DNA of 38,435 nucleotides from IMG/VR virus record IMGVR_UViG_3300022074_000131, positions 1-38,435 of that record; one strand, given 5' to 3'. A program made the translations under genes and the position numbers. Shown here piece by piece: positions 14,281 through 23,431 of the stretch (its first letter is position 1; every line of letters begins with the position of its first letter). Under the pieces are notes generated by a model, which made no database searches, had not been told where the DNA came from, and saw only the letters and a program-made list of their open reading frames with translations. This DNA is from a virus.

Positions 14281-16212
14281 ATGATAAGCAATCAATTACC
14301 TACAGATTACCAAAACTTTATAGCACTGTCACGCTATGCACGTTGGAAAGAAGATGAGCAACGGCGTGAGACATGGAGTGAAACAGTACAAAGATACTTC
14401 GATTACATGGAAGGTCATATAGGTGCTAATTACCAGTACAAGTTACCCGCTGACTTACGTGCTGAACTAGAAGAAGCTGTGCTTAATATAAGCGTTATGC
14501 CTAGTATGAGGGCATTGATGACCAGTGGCCCCGCACTGGACAGATGCCACGTAGGTGGATACAACTGCTCTTACGTGCCTGTGGATAGCCCACGTGCGTT
14601 TGATGAGACTATGTACATCCTTATGTGTGGCACAGGTGTAGGCTTCAGCGTTGAACGTCACTGTATTGAGAAGCTACCTATCGTAGCAGAAGACTTTCAT
14701 CGTACTGATACAGTAATTAAGGTAGGAGATAGCAGACCCGGCTGGGCTAAGTCACTTAAAGAGTTGATTGCTATGCTATACATAGGACAGATACCAGCAT
14801 GGGATGTATCAGAGGTACGTCCTGCAGGTGCTAGGCTCAAGACATTTGGCGGTAGGGCATCAGGCCCACAGCCTTTAGTTGAGTTGTTTGAGTTTGTTGT
14901 ACAGAAGTTTAGAGGTGCAGCGGGACGCAAGCTGTATCCTATTGAGTGTCACGACATTATGTGTAAGATTGGTGAAGTGGTAGTCGTGGGTGGTGTTCGC
15001 CGCAGTGCATTGATTTCATTGTCTAATCTTAACGATGACCAGATGGCTCACGCTAAGTCTGGTAAATGGTGGGAGTATGAAGGACAACGTGCGTTGGCTA
15101 ACAACTCTGTAGCCTACAAGACTAAGCCTGAGATGGGTACGTTTATGCGTGAGTGGTTGTCTCTGTATGACAGCAAGTCAGGTGAGCGTGGTATTTTCAA
15201 CAGGCAGTCAGCTATTAAACAAGCTGCTAAGAATGGCAGACGAGATACGGAACATGACTTTGGATGTAACCCTTGCAGTGAGATAATCTTACGCCCATAT
15301 CAGTTCTGTAACTTGTCAGAGGTAGTGGTGCGTCAAAGTGATACACTTGACACACTCAAAGAAAAGGTTAGACTAGCTACAATATTGGGTACATTCCAAT
15401 CTACGCTGACTAACTTTAAGTATTTACGTAAGATATGGAAAGACAACACAGAAGAAGAAAGATTGCTGGGTGTATCTCTTACAGGTATTATGGATAACCC
15501 GATGACATCTAAGGCTGGTGAAAAGCTGCCCATACTGCTTGGTATACTAAAGGACGAGGCGGTACGCACTAATGAAGCTATGGCAAAGCAGTTAGGAATA
15601 CCACAGTCAACTGCTGTTACCTGCGTTAAGCCTAGCGGCACAGTGTCACAGCTTACTGACGCTGCGTCAGGTATACATGCTAGGCACAATCCGTACTACA
15701 TACGCACTGTACGTGGTGACAACAAAGACCCGCTTACACAGTTCCTTGTCTCACAAGGCATACCTTCTGAACCTGACGTAATGAAACCCGACTCAACGAC
15801 AGTGTTCAGCTTTCCTATGCAGTCACCATTGGGTGCTATCACACGTACCCAGATGAACGCAATAGAGCAGCTAGAATTATGGCTCACCTATCAGCGTTAC
15901 TGGTGTGAGCATAAGCCATCTGTAACTATCTCTGTTAAGGAGAATGAATGGATGGACGTAGGTGCTTGGGTGTACAAACACTTTGATGAGGTGTCTGGTA
16001 TCAGCTTCCTGCCATTTAGTGAGCATACATATCAGCAAGCACCCTATCAGGATATAGACAAAGATGAATACAAAAAGTTCTTGACAAAAATGCCAAAGAA
16101 TGTAGACTGGTCATTGCTGCAGGAGTTTGAGAAAGAAGACACCACATCAGGTGGGCGTGAGTTAGCGTGTACTGCAGGTGTGTGTGAGATTGTAGACATA
16201 GAGGCAGCGTGA
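14281..16212 (+). CDS. B12-dependent (class II) ribonucleotide reductase
   Basis: This gene encodes a 643-residue enzyme that reduces ribonucleotides to deoxyribonucleotides with adenosylcobalamin. It is the monomeric type resembling the Lactobacillus leichmannii enzyme. Cys332 is the thiyl-radical residue, with Asn330 and Glu334 (NPCSEI); Cys343 lies 11 residues on, as Cys408 and Cys419 do in that enzyme, and Cys96 (GYNCSYV) is the partner of Cys343. Other landmarks are GTGVGFSVE, VKPSGTVSQL and the C-terminal cysteine pair (ACTAGVC). No separate small subunit is needed. The host must provide or import B12. Confidence 0.93.
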   Translation: MISNQLPTDYQNFIALSRYARWKEDEQRRETWSETVQRYFDYMEGHIGANYQYKLPADLRAELEEAVLNISVMPSMRALMTSGPALDRCHVGGYNCSYVPVDSPRAFDETMYILMCGTGVGFSVERHCIEKLPIVAEDFHRTDTVIKVGDSRPGWAKSLKELIAMLYIGQIPAWDVSEVRPAGARLKTFGGRASGPQPLVELFEFVVQKFRGAAGRKLYPIECHDIMCKIGEVVVVGGVRRSALISLSNLNDDQMAHAKSGKWWEYEGQRALANNSVAYKTKPEMGTFMREWLSLYDSKSGERGIFNRQSAIKQAAKNGRRDTEHDFGCNPCSEIILRPYQFCNLSEVVVRQSDTLDTLKEKVRLATILGTFQSTLTNFKYLRKIWKDNTEEERLLGVSLTGIMDNPMTSKAGEKLPILLGILKDEAVRTNEAMAKQLGIPQSTAVTCVKPSGTVSQLTDAASGIHARHNPYYIRTVRGDNKDPLTQFLVSQGIPSEPDVMKPDSTTVFSFPMQSPLGAITRTQMNAIEQLELWLTYQRYWCEHKPSVTISVKENEWMDVGAWVYKHFDEVSGISFLPFSEHTYQQAPYQDIDKDEYKKFLTKMPKNVDWSLLQEFEKEDTTSGGRELACTAGVCEIVDIEAA

Positions 16213-16376
16213 TGGATTGCTGGTATTGTGGCTCAGAATTAATTTGGGGTGGAGATATTGACATGGACCACGAAGATGATTACTATTGTATGAGTAGTAA
16301 TTTTTCTTGTCCAAATGAAGATTGCAAAGCCGATGTTATTATGTATTTACCAAAAGAAGAAAGGAGAACTAAATGA
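16212..16376 (+). CDS. Small zinc-ribbon protein
   Basis: A 54-residue protein whose ATG overlaps the RNR stop and whose stop overlaps the next start. Two cysteine pairs (Cys3 and Cys6 in CWYCGSELIWGG; Cys33 and Cys38 in CPNEDCKADV) form a likely zinc ribbon. Similar small proteins with a CWxC...LIWGGD start occur in many marine phages with unknown function. A truncated relative is at 3670-3741. Confidence 0.65.
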   Translation: MDCWYCGSELIWGGDIDMDHEDDYYCMSSNFSCPNEDCKADVIMYLPKEERRTK

Positions 16377-16612
16377 ACCTAAGAAATATGTTAATAGATG
16401 CACATACTTCATATTTAGTTGGTGGTATTAATAAACACAAAGCTAATATAGAAGTGTATATGAATAACACAATTGGTATCGGAGAACACTCTGATATAAT
16501 AGAAACCATAGACTTAGAACTAGAAAAACTAGCAACCTATCACGACAAGCTAGAGATGCTTGTTAAATACTTCCCTAAAACAGAAGAAAAGGAGATAGCT
16601 AATGAGTCTTGA
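16373..16612 (+). CDS. Hypothetical helical protein
   Basis: This gene encodes a 79-residue, mainly helical, acidic protein (EHSDIIETIDLELEKLATYHDKLEMLVKYF is one long helix region by composition). AAAGGAGAA lies upstream of the ATG. It is packed between the zinc-ribbon gene and the GIY-YIG-like gene with overlaps at both ends. No family assigned. Confidence 0.6.
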   Translation: MNLRNMLIDAHTSYLVGGINKHKANIEVYMNNTIGIGEHSDIIETIDLELEKLATYHDKLEMLVKYFPKTEEKEIANES

Positions 16613-17123
16613 GCATTACACACGAGATAACGCTACATTTGAAGACGGTGAATGGTGGTATATTCAGCCGGGAGATGGCAATAGGCGGCGAATGGCTTCT
16701 CATGCAAAGAAGAATACGAGTCGTATGTTCGTAAACGGTAGGTACATACCTAAATCACATCCATTACACAAGCCCGGACGTTATGAATCTTTAGATGACG
16801 TTTGGTCACATAGTAAGATTGAAAGCACGGAACAAGGTGATGTGTACGTAATCACAAACAGTGCTTGGCCTGAGTGGGTAAAGGTTGGTAAAGCCAGTAT
16901 TGCGGAAGATAGACTCAATGGCTATCAAACATCTTCACCTTTTCGTGACTATGAAATTATTGCCAAAATTTATACAGAGAATAGGCACAACAAAGAACGC
17001 GAAATGCATAAGATATTTAGTCATTTTGCAAAGGAACGTAAAGGTGAGTGGTTTAAGATTGACAAGGTGACAGCAATTAAGCTGTTTAACTATCAGGTAA
17101 AAGGAGAAAAAATTGCGGCCTAA
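16602..17123 (+). CDS. GIY-YIG-like nuclease-domain protein (T5orf172/MUG113 type)
   Basis: This gene encodes a 173-residue protein whose C-terminal half resembles the T5orf172/MUG113 branch of the GIY-YIG superfamily. The strand pair is VYVITN (81-86) and WVKVGKA (92-98), then Arg104 in DRLNGYQTSSP, Glu132 or Glu134 with His136 in KEREMHKIF, and GEWFKI near 148-153. The N-terminal 75 residues are basic and polar and may bind DNA. It could be a free-standing nuclease or a DNA-binding domain. GGAGATAGCTA precedes the ATG, which overlaps the previous stop. Confidence 0.65.
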   Translation: MSLEHYTRDNATFEDGEWWYIQPGDGNRRRMASHAKKNTSRMFVNGRYIPKSHPLHKPGRYESLDDVWSHSKIESTEQGDVYVITNSAWPEWVKVGKASIAEDRLNGYQTSSPFRDYEIIAKIYTENRHNKEREMHKIFSHFAKERKGEWFKIDKVTAIKLFNYQVKGEKIAA

Positions 17124-17355
17124 AGGACTGAGTAAATACGATGCTCCACTGCGTATACAATACCAGTGGGGCTACGATGCGTTTAAGCGTGGTGGTAGGT
17201 TTGTGACGAAAAATGGAAAACAAATGTTCCAAGAGAATCGTCCAAACCTTGACCCGAACACCATGCAGTACAGAGAGTGGCAGCGTGGTTGGAACGATGC
17301 TTACTATGAGAATTTAGAAAAGGGTAAATACAATGGGATTAAAGGAAGAAGCTGA
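17113..17355 (+). CDS. Ribosome modulation factor-like small protein
   Basis: This gene encodes an 80-residue protein starting at TTG 17113, with AAGGAG six bases upstream and no in-frame ATG before residue 36. The layout WGYDAFKRGGR (19-29), NPNTMQY-like spacing and WQRGWNDAY (58-66) resembles the RMF/CrpP pattern, in which a GYxAxxxG block is followed by NP and WxxGWxxA. RMF pairs ribosomes into inactive dimers in bacteria; a phage version might alter host translation. The similarity is short and could be coincidence. It overlaps both neighbours. Confidence 0.45.
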   Translation: MRPKGLSKYDAPLRIQYQWGYDAFKRGGRFVTKNGKQMFQENRPNLDPNTMQYREWQRGWNDAYYENLEKGKYNGIKGRS

Positions 17356-17377
17356 ACAGTGGATGAAGGAGAGATAC

Positions 17378-17716
17378 ATGAGTAACATTACAGCAACGGA
17401 GTACCAGAACAAAGCAGCAGACACTGCTATCTTTCCAAAAGAAAAAGCCCTTGAGTATCTTACTCTTGGGCTTACTGGTGAGGCAGGGGAGATTGCTAAT
17501 AAAGTAAAGAAGCTACTACGTGATGGTGCAGACAGAGAAGAGCATCATGCTAAGTTAAACGCCATTGGCAAAGAGTTGGGTGACGTTATGTGGTATTGTG
17601 CCATGCTTGCAAAAGAAGTGGATATGAATCTTGGTAGAATCATGGAAGACAACTTGGAGAAACTGGCTGACAGAAAAGCTAGGAATCGCTTACAGGGTGA
17701 TGGAGATAACAGATAA
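17378..17716 (+). CDS. mazG: MazG-like nucleotide pyrophosphohydrolase
   Basis: This gene encodes a 112-residue all-helical MazG-type enzyme that hydrolyses nucleoside triphosphates, or possibly ppGpp, to monophosphates. The metal-binding acids are in LTGEAGEIANKVKK and KELGDVMWYCAML, the expected ExxE...ExxD layout. The ATG at 17378 (MSNITATEYQ) has AAGGAG directly upstream. An in-frame ATG at 17333 would add 15 residues and also has a weak ribosome site. It is the last rightward gene, just before the terminator, and with the RNR completes the nucleotide set. Confidence 0.85.
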   Translation: MSNITATEYQNKAADTAIFPKEKALEYLTLGLTGEAGEIANKVKKLLRDGADREEHHAKLNAIGKELGDVMWYCAMLAKEVDMNLGRIMEDNLEKLADRKARNRLQGDGDNR

Positions 17717-17722
17717 AAGTGA

Positions 17723-17747
17723 GGGGGCTTGATTGCCCCCTTTTTTT
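17723..17747 (+). terminator. Rho-independent terminator between convergent operons
   Basis: GGGGGC (17723-17728), loop TTGATT, GCCCCC (17735-17740) and seven T. It directly follows MazG and ends the rightward operon. The leftward structural operon ends at 17746, inside the T-run. In that direction the same stem is followed by TCACTTTTATC, so it may also slow leftward transcription. Confidence 0.92.
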
Positions 17748-20700
17748 ATTGTACACCTTCTCTGAATTGTTTACTACTAGGTGTGTCTATGTCAGTGACA
17801 TCTGTTAAGATATCCCTTGTAAGTCTTTCCAAAACACGTTTCTTAGAGAAAGGTTCTTTATAATCCTCTCTGTACATTTTTAACAATGTTTCAAAGTCTT
17901 CTGTTTCTGAAATAGGCCCGTGACCTTCTTGTGCATTATAATCTTTTATAATTATTTTTCTTATATCAGCAGGAACTTCTTTGTAGAATCTTGCACGATT
18001 TTTACGTTTATAATCATCGTCTACATCACCTATGGCGTATTCCATAGCTGTGCTAACTTTAGCACTTTTAATAGCTTGAACAATAGTTCGTAAGTATCTT
18101 CGTTTTATAGTATCACTACGCATTGCTTGATATGACGGGGATACTACTTCATTAGATAGTACTTCTTCTATAAACTCTCCTTGCAGTTTTCTTGCCTCAT
18201 TATCTATCTGTGGATCAGTTGTTCTGCGTGGGGCAACCTCTACCCAATCAAACTGTAGCCTATTTAACTCTTTTTCTGCGTAGTTTTTACGCTCTTCCAA
18301 AGACAGACCAGTTATCTGACGAAGTAAAGGATTGACATTACGTAGCGGTATGCGTTTAGTTGTGCTTTGCATTGCCTCACGTGGAGAAAGTGGGCTGTAC
18401 AAGATAGGATCATCCGTTGGAACAGGCATAGTTCTTGTTGCCTGCTTTAATAAGTAGGGGATAAACTCTATATCTTCGTTTACAGCTACATTTGCATAAG
18501 CAGGATCATACTGACCATAAATATCTCTAAGCATACCTGCACCAACAGTGTATGTACTTAGATAGTTACCTAGATACTTAGCCAAATTACGCTCAAGACT
18601 TATATCAGTTTCTGACAGTTCACCTAATGTTGCTTTTACTAGACCATCAACAATGTCAAGTCCTGTACCAGCCCTAAACTGGCTACCAGCCAAAGCCTCT
18701 ACAGCTTCCCTTGTGTTAAACTTTTCAAATGAAACTTTGTCATTGTCGTGAAGTGTTATGCCATATTCTTTGTCTAGTACACCACCCGGTCTACCCATTC
18801 TATAGAGAAGGTCTGCTACATAAGCAAAGGCAGTAAACGGACCAAGAGCAGCACGTACATTCATCGTGCCACCAGCGGTTATATTTTCGTCGGCTGCAAC
18901 CATACCCGGCAGAGTTTTATACTCGTAAAACTTAGTGGTTTCATCGCCATGATGCACACGCATGTAATAAAATGCACCTAGTGTTGCAAGACCACTAAAC
19001 TGCTTACCTGCACGTACAGCAGTAGCCTGAGAACCACCACCCGTTTTATTTAGAATACCATACATATTTAGCATACCAAGAACAGGCATATGTTCATAGA
19101 CAAATCTAAACTGATTAATTAAATAACGGGGAAATGGCACAAAGGTAGAACCAAAAGTACTGCTTGTACCTTGAATAAAAGTGTCAGCGAAAGAGTTAAA
19201 GAAGCCTTCTCTACCCTTAAACCTACCTGTTTGGTAAGTAAAGTCCAGTGCTTCATCCATTGCTCTGGCAATTATCTTGTTATCCAAAGAACTAAATTTG
19301 CGCTTTTTCAAAAAGTCATCTAGTCCACGAATGCCTGCTTTTTTAAATACACCATCAGGGTCTAGTGCAATAGCCTTATCTATCTCACGAGAGAAGATAG
19401 CAGACTTGAACATATTATCACTCATGGTGTTAAACGTATTTGCAAATCTTGCTGCACGTAACATAGGACTAGATTCTACACCACTGATACCAGCTATATC
19501 GCCCAACTCTCTAAACATCTCTTGAGCCTGCGCTGATCTGCCAAGTCTAGGGTCACGCATTATTTTTGTTAGGATTGCCGTTTCTTGTGATTGCATACCA
19601 AAAAACAAGTCATCAAAAAGCAGACTCTTACCCCCAGCACGAAGCTGTGCTACACCAGTCTTTACGGCAAACTTAGCTTCATCTCTAAGGGCTTCATTTC
19701 CTATAGATTTTAAGCCAGCTTCACCTAAATTCCATAAACCTGCCCCAACATTTTCTAAGGCATAAACATAGTTACGCATGAATCCATTTGTAGTATTACG
19801 TACAGTTGTTGCTGCCTGTACCGTCATAAAACCAATACGTGTCTTGTTTAACGCACCAAAAAAATCGCCTACACGATGTAATCTAAAACGTCCTTTAGTC
19901 AGTTGTTTAGCCTTTACATAAGCAGCCTCTGTGCTGGAACCAAGTTCCATAGCTGACTTGTCAATCTCTGTAAGTTCTTTTTTGATTAAGTCTGCTTCAG
20001 CCTTAGATAGTCGCCCTTGCGTTCCAAGTTTTCTAGCAGCTTCTGAGATATCAGCTACATAGAATGCACTAAACTGGTCAAGTGATATGCCGTGGTCCTG
20101 CATGATTTTTACCATGCCTTCTGTACTTAGCTGTCCACCTTTTAATCCACGTGCAATTCTTGAGGTAATGCGTTCAGCAAAATCTTCTTCACTACCACGC
20201 TTTACACCCTCACGTGGACCAATCTTTTTTACTACCGCTACAGCCGCAGCAGCTATATTAGCTATTTCTTTGTCAGCTATTCCGACTGTAAGCTTCTCAT
20301 ACGGAGTCAAATCTTTCTTTAGTTTTGCTCCTGCCTCCATAGCTTCTTTGCCAACAGTTTCTTCTAAAGATAATTTTAGTGTATCAGCTTTTTGTTTTAC
20401 CAGCTTTCCATATGTTTTACTCTTCATCAACGGTGCTGTTTTTGTTTTATAGGTTTTTTCAATAATCTTGTTTTGCTTTGCAAGCTGTGTCATCACATAC
20501 TGCTCTGCTACATTAGAGCGTATGGCTTTCTGTGCGCCTGTAAGACCACCCAGCAATCCACCAGTAAGAGCAGACACACCTGTTGCCAAAGATATGTTGG
20601 CTAAATCTACTTCATCATATCCATCAATGGCCTTTACTCTAGCCATTTCTTGTGCTGTAACACCAGCCCCAGCACCGATGGTTTCAACAGCCATACCACC

Positions 20701-21306
20701 AACTGCTGCTTTGTATCCACCATTACGTAAACCTTTTGTGATGTTTACAATTCTGTCACCAACTCCGGCTGGAGCAACAGCTTCGCCCTTTAGTTTTTTG
20801 ACTGCCCGTTGTCTAGCGGTATCAAACGCAATGTCATCTAATTGTTTTGTAGTAAGAGTTTGACCAGTCTTTAAAGCTTTTTGTTTGATTACTTCTTTTA
20901 TACCTAGCTTTATGCCGTGCTGCGCTGCTATAGCACCAGCTTTTGCAGCACCAAAAGAAAACATACTTGCGTAGGTAGAAGGTGCAGTAAGCACACCACC
21001 AAGATAATCTTGCGCTGCGGTCAAGCCAAAGTCGCTGTCCATTTTGTCATAGGTATCCATTAACCTACCAAAACGAGCAACACCTTCGTCATCCGTTTGA
21101 TTATTCACGTAGTATAAATCACGTAAAGCAGTAGCTTCATTTACGTTCTGATAACGAAAATGTTCCATAAATGCGTCATATATTTCTTCTGGCGCATTAA
21201 CTTCTTTTTCTTCTCGTTCTGCCAGAAACATCTGTGCATCATCCAAGAATTTCTGGTTGTTCAGCAAAAACTCTTTGTCTAGCTTTTGTTCTTCTTGTTC
21301 AGCCAT
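17746..21306 (-). CDS. Large internal virion protein (probable ejection protein)
   Basis: This gene encodes an 1186-residue protein, the last of the leftward operon. Its size and place among virion genes fit the large internal (ejection) proteins of podoviruses that form a conduit for DNA entry. Residues about 100-135 and 195-260 are glycine- and alanine-rich with hydrophobic stretches (ISLATGVSALTGGLLGGLTG), which could insert in membranes; most of the rest is helical and basic. No lysozyme or transglycosylase motif could be seen. The ATG has AGGAAG upstream. The functional call rests on size, position and composition. Confidence 0.6.
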   Translation of the reverse strand: MAEQEEQKLDKEFLLNNQKFLDDAQMFLAEREEKEVNAPEEIYDAFMEHFRYQNVNEATALRDLYYVNNQTDDEGVARFGRLMDTYDKMDSDFGLTAAQDYLGGVLTAPSTYASMFSFGAAKAGAIAAQHGIKLGIKEVIKQKALKTGQTLTTKQLDDIAFDTARQRAVKKLKGEAVAPAGVGDRIVNITKGLRNGGYKAAVGGMAVETIGAGAGVTAQEMARVKAIDGYDEVDLANISLATGVSALTGGLLGGLTGAQKAIRSNVAEQYVMTQLAKQNKIIEKTYKTKTAPLMKSKTYGKLVKQKADTLKLSLEETVGKEAMEAGAKLKKDLTPYEKLTVGIADKEIANIAAAAVAVVKKIGPREGVKRGSEEDFAERITSRIARGLKGGQLSTEGMVKIMQDHGISLDQFSAFYVADISEAARKLGTQGRLSKAEADLIKKELTEIDKSAMELGSSTEAAYVKAKQLTKGRFRLHRVGDFFGALNKTRIGFMTVQAATTVRNTTNGFMRNYVYALENVGAGLWNLGEAGLKSIGNEALRDEAKFAVKTGVAQLRAGGKSLLFDDLFFGMQSQETAILTKIMRDPRLGRSAQAQEMFRELGDIAGISGVESSPMLRAARFANTFNTMSDNMFKSAIFSREIDKAIALDPDGVFKKAGIRGLDDFLKKRKFSSLDNKIIARAMDEALDFTYQTGRFKGREGFFNSFADTFIQGTSSTFGSTFVPFPRYLINQFRFVYEHMPVLGMLNMYGILNKTGGGSQATAVRAGKQFSGLATLGAFYYMRVHHGDETTKFYEYKTLPGMVAADENITAGGTMNVRAALGPFTAFAYVADLLYRMGRPGGVLDKEYGITLHDNDKVSFEKFNTREAVEALAGSQFRAGTGLDIVDGLVKATLGELSETDISLERNLAKYLGNYLSTYTVGAGMLRDIYGQYDPAYANVAVNEDIEFIPYLLKQATRTMPVPTDDPILYSPLSPREAMQSTTKRIPLRNVNPLLRQITGLSLEERKNYAEKELNRLQFDWVEVAPRRTTDPQIDNEARKLQGEFIEEVLSNEVVSPSYQAMRSDTIKRRYLRTIVQAIKSAKVSTAMEYAIGDVDDDYKRKNRARFYKEVPADIRKIIIKDYNAQEGHGPISETEDFETLLKMYREDYKEPFSKKRVLERLTRDILTDVTDIDTPSSKQFREGVQ

Positions 21307-21314
21307 GTTACTTC

Positions 21315-22712
21315 CTATTTTAATAACGCTTCTACTTTATTGTAGAGATCAGTTGGATTAATGCCCGGAAAAGCTGCTAGTACAGCATCCTGTATTGCCC
21401 TACGTGCATTCTGCTTATCCCTTGCCGAAGGTTTATCAGGCAGGTTTTTAAAAGCTGCAACAGCAGCATCAATAGCTGGAGTAGATGCTGTATCAGCAGG
21501 TGGATTAGTGTAAGCACTAGAATTACCCGGTAAAGTATCTGCTGGGGGATCATCAGGAATCACGGTATCTTGAGGGTTTGTACTAAAACCAGATAATAAT
21601 GGCTGTTTTTCCTCAACTAATTTTATAGACTTAACGCCGTATTCATCAGTTTCAATTTCATAATCCCTATTTTGAGCAATAGCAGCATTTAATTTAGTCA
21701 TTTCCCCAATAACGTAGGGATTGCCTGACTCTGATATAGCATTTAAATCATCTCTAGCCCTAGTTACAAATGCCATAGCAACTTGTGTATTTTCATTAGA
21801 TTGTTCAAATCCTATAAGATCACCACTTAAAACATCTCCTTTAATTTTAAGCCCGTAGGTATTTCCTATTTCTTGCACCAAAAGATTTCCAAGTTTGTTG
21901 TATTCTGCACTAGAAAGAGAACCAGCAGCACCAATATTCTTGTATATCTTTTCTCTTTTAAGAAGTTCAATCTTGCCTTTAATTAAATCCATACGCGATT
22001 GATTTGTAGGGTCTGTTTTTTGTGTTTCTGCGTTTAACTTCTTAAATCTAGCTATTTCTGCACCAATCTCTTTGTCTGCACGAATAATTAATTCTGCATC
22101 ATATCCAGTTTTAGCTAGATTAGGCAGTGCTTCTTCTTCTGGTAATCCTGCAGAAGCAGCATCAAGGCTTGCTTGAATGTCTTCTGTGTAGTCACTGCCA
22201 AACAATTTATCAGTAAAGCTTCGTCTGATTTTTATACCTGATTCTGCTAGATTAATCTTTGATGGTCGTGCAGTTAGTCCAGCAGCTATCTTGCTAAAAG
22301 TAAACTGACTAGCATCCTTACCAGCATTAACAGCTAGAGTTTTCAGTGGGTTTGTTCCGTACTCTTGTTTTTCTTTATACAACCTAGTTGCTTCATCTTG
22401 CGCACCAGCTAATCCGTAGTTTTGAATAAGATACTGTGCTGCAGACAACACCTCTTTTGAGTTAGATGCAAAATCTTCATCTGATAATTTAGCAGCAAGA
22501 ACTTTTACTTGGTCTTCATTCTCTTTTAGTTCATCTGCGTATCTATTAGCTTCTCTTTCAGCACGGTTCATAGCCCAATCGTTAAGGCGTTCTTCTGCCT
22601 TGTCTGCACGTTTTTGTGAATAGTCTATTTGTTCATTTATGCCTGTAGCTATACCGCCAAGAACTTCTTCATCTGTCAGCATATCTGCAATGTCGCCAAG
22701 TGCTTTAAACAT
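21315..22712 (-). CDS. Putative internal virion protein
   Basis: This gene encodes a 465-residue, mostly helical protein. The first 110 residues are strongly charged and probably coiled coil (QKRADKAEERLNDWAMNRAE). A proline- and alanine-rich linker lies at about 380-425, and a short folded end follows. GGAGAG precedes the ATG, which follows the upstream stop without a gap (TAAATG). No enzyme motif is seen. Its place between two other large virion proteins suggests an internal or ejection component. Confidence 0.5.
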   Translation of the reverse strand: MFKALGDIADMLTDEEVLGGIATGINEQIDYSQKRADKAEERLNDWAMNRAEREANRYADELKENEDQVKVLAAKLSDEDFASNSKEVLSAAQYLIQNYGLAGAQDEATRLYKEKQEYGTNPLKTLAVNAGKDASQFTFSKIAAGLTARPSKINLAESGIKIRRSFTDKLFGSDYTEDIQASLDAASAGLPEEEALPNLAKTGYDAELIIRADKEIGAEIARFKKLNAETQKTDPTNQSRMDLIKGKIELLKREKIYKNIGAAGSLSSAEYNKLGNLLVQEIGNTYGLKIKGDVLSGDLIGFEQSNENTQVAMAFVTRARDDLNAISESGNPYVIGEMTKLNAAIAQNRDYEIETDEYGVKSIKLVEEKQPLLSGFSTNPQDTVIPDDPPADTLPGNSSAYTNPPADTASTPAIDAAVAAFKNLPDKPSARDKQNARRAIQDAVLAAFPGINPTDLYNKVEALLK

Positions 22713-23210
22713 TTATACTCTCCGTGCCATTAAACCAACAGGTTTTTCTTCTTCTTCCTCTACAGCAGGCTCCTCTGGTGTTTCTTCTTCCATTTTTCCT
22801 GCTACCATACCAGATACTACTTCAGCAGCAAGTTCACTGCTACCAAGCTTTGTATCATCTTCTAAGCCTGAATCATACTCAATACCAGCTTTATCAGCTA
22901 TCAGCATCATAGATTCCATCAACACAGGAAGAACTAAGATGCCTACATCTAGTGAGTGTTTGCCTTCCATAACACCAACAGTTTGCATACTATTTGCAAT
23001 CACTGTCATAGGAACGCCAGTTTTTAGTGTATGAATCAAGCTTTTAGTAAAGCCATCCGTAGTTATCTGACCTATGTAATAGTCAATAGTTTCTTCAACA
23101 GTAGAAAACTGAGGTGGATTTTGCCAAGGACGACTGCCTAGTTCTGCTGTTAAATTTTGACCGGGTATGGGTCTGTTAAATGACTCTTCATTAACTATTG
23201 GCTGTTCCAT
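22713..23210 (-). CDS. Putative structural protein with acidic tail
   Basis: This gene encodes a 165-residue protein when started at the ATG at 23210 (MEQPIVNEESF), which has GGAAG upstream. A longer frame starting at 23261 lies inside the upstream gene. The middle is helical with a hydrophobic stretch (LDVGILVLPVLMESMMLIAD), and residues 140-155 are very acidic (EEETPEEPAVEEEEEKP). It may be a virion component or assembly factor. No family recognised. Confidence 0.5.
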   Translation of the reverse strand: MEQPIVNEESFNRPIPGQNLTAELGSRPWQNPPQFSTVEETIDYYIGQITTDGFTKSLIHTLKTGVPMTVIANSMQTVGVMEGKHSLDVGILVLPVLMESMMLIADKAGIEYDSGLEDDTKLGSSELAAEVVSGMVAGKMEEETPEEPAVEEEEEKPVGLMARRV

Positions 23211-23421
23211 TTTTTGCTTCCATTCTAGTTTTTCTAATGCTTTGATACATTTTAAGTACACTCATTACAGGTTCATTTCTTGATGAGTTAGCCTGTGCTT
23301 TTTTCATACTACGATTTAATGGAGCCATCATACCTGAACTAACATTTTTTGCAGGTTTTTTGTTTATTTCAGGTAATCCGCCAATGGCTTTCATAATTTT
23401 TTTAGTAGGATTTGTTAGCAT
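23191..23421 (-). CDS. Small basic hypothetical protein
   Basis: This gene encodes a 76-residue, highly basic protein (many Lys, Arg and Asn; pI clearly high), starting MLTNPTKKIMKAIGG. AAGGAG lies seven bases upstream of the ATG. It overlaps the start of the next gene by 20 bases. A small basic protein within the virion operon could bind DNA inside the head, but this is inference only. Confidence 0.55.
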   Translation of the reverse strand: MLTNPTKKIMKAIGGLPEINKKPAKNVSSGMMAPLNRSMKKAQANSSRNEPVMSVLKMYQSIRKTRMEAKNGTANS

Positions 23422-23431
23422 ATCTTACTCC

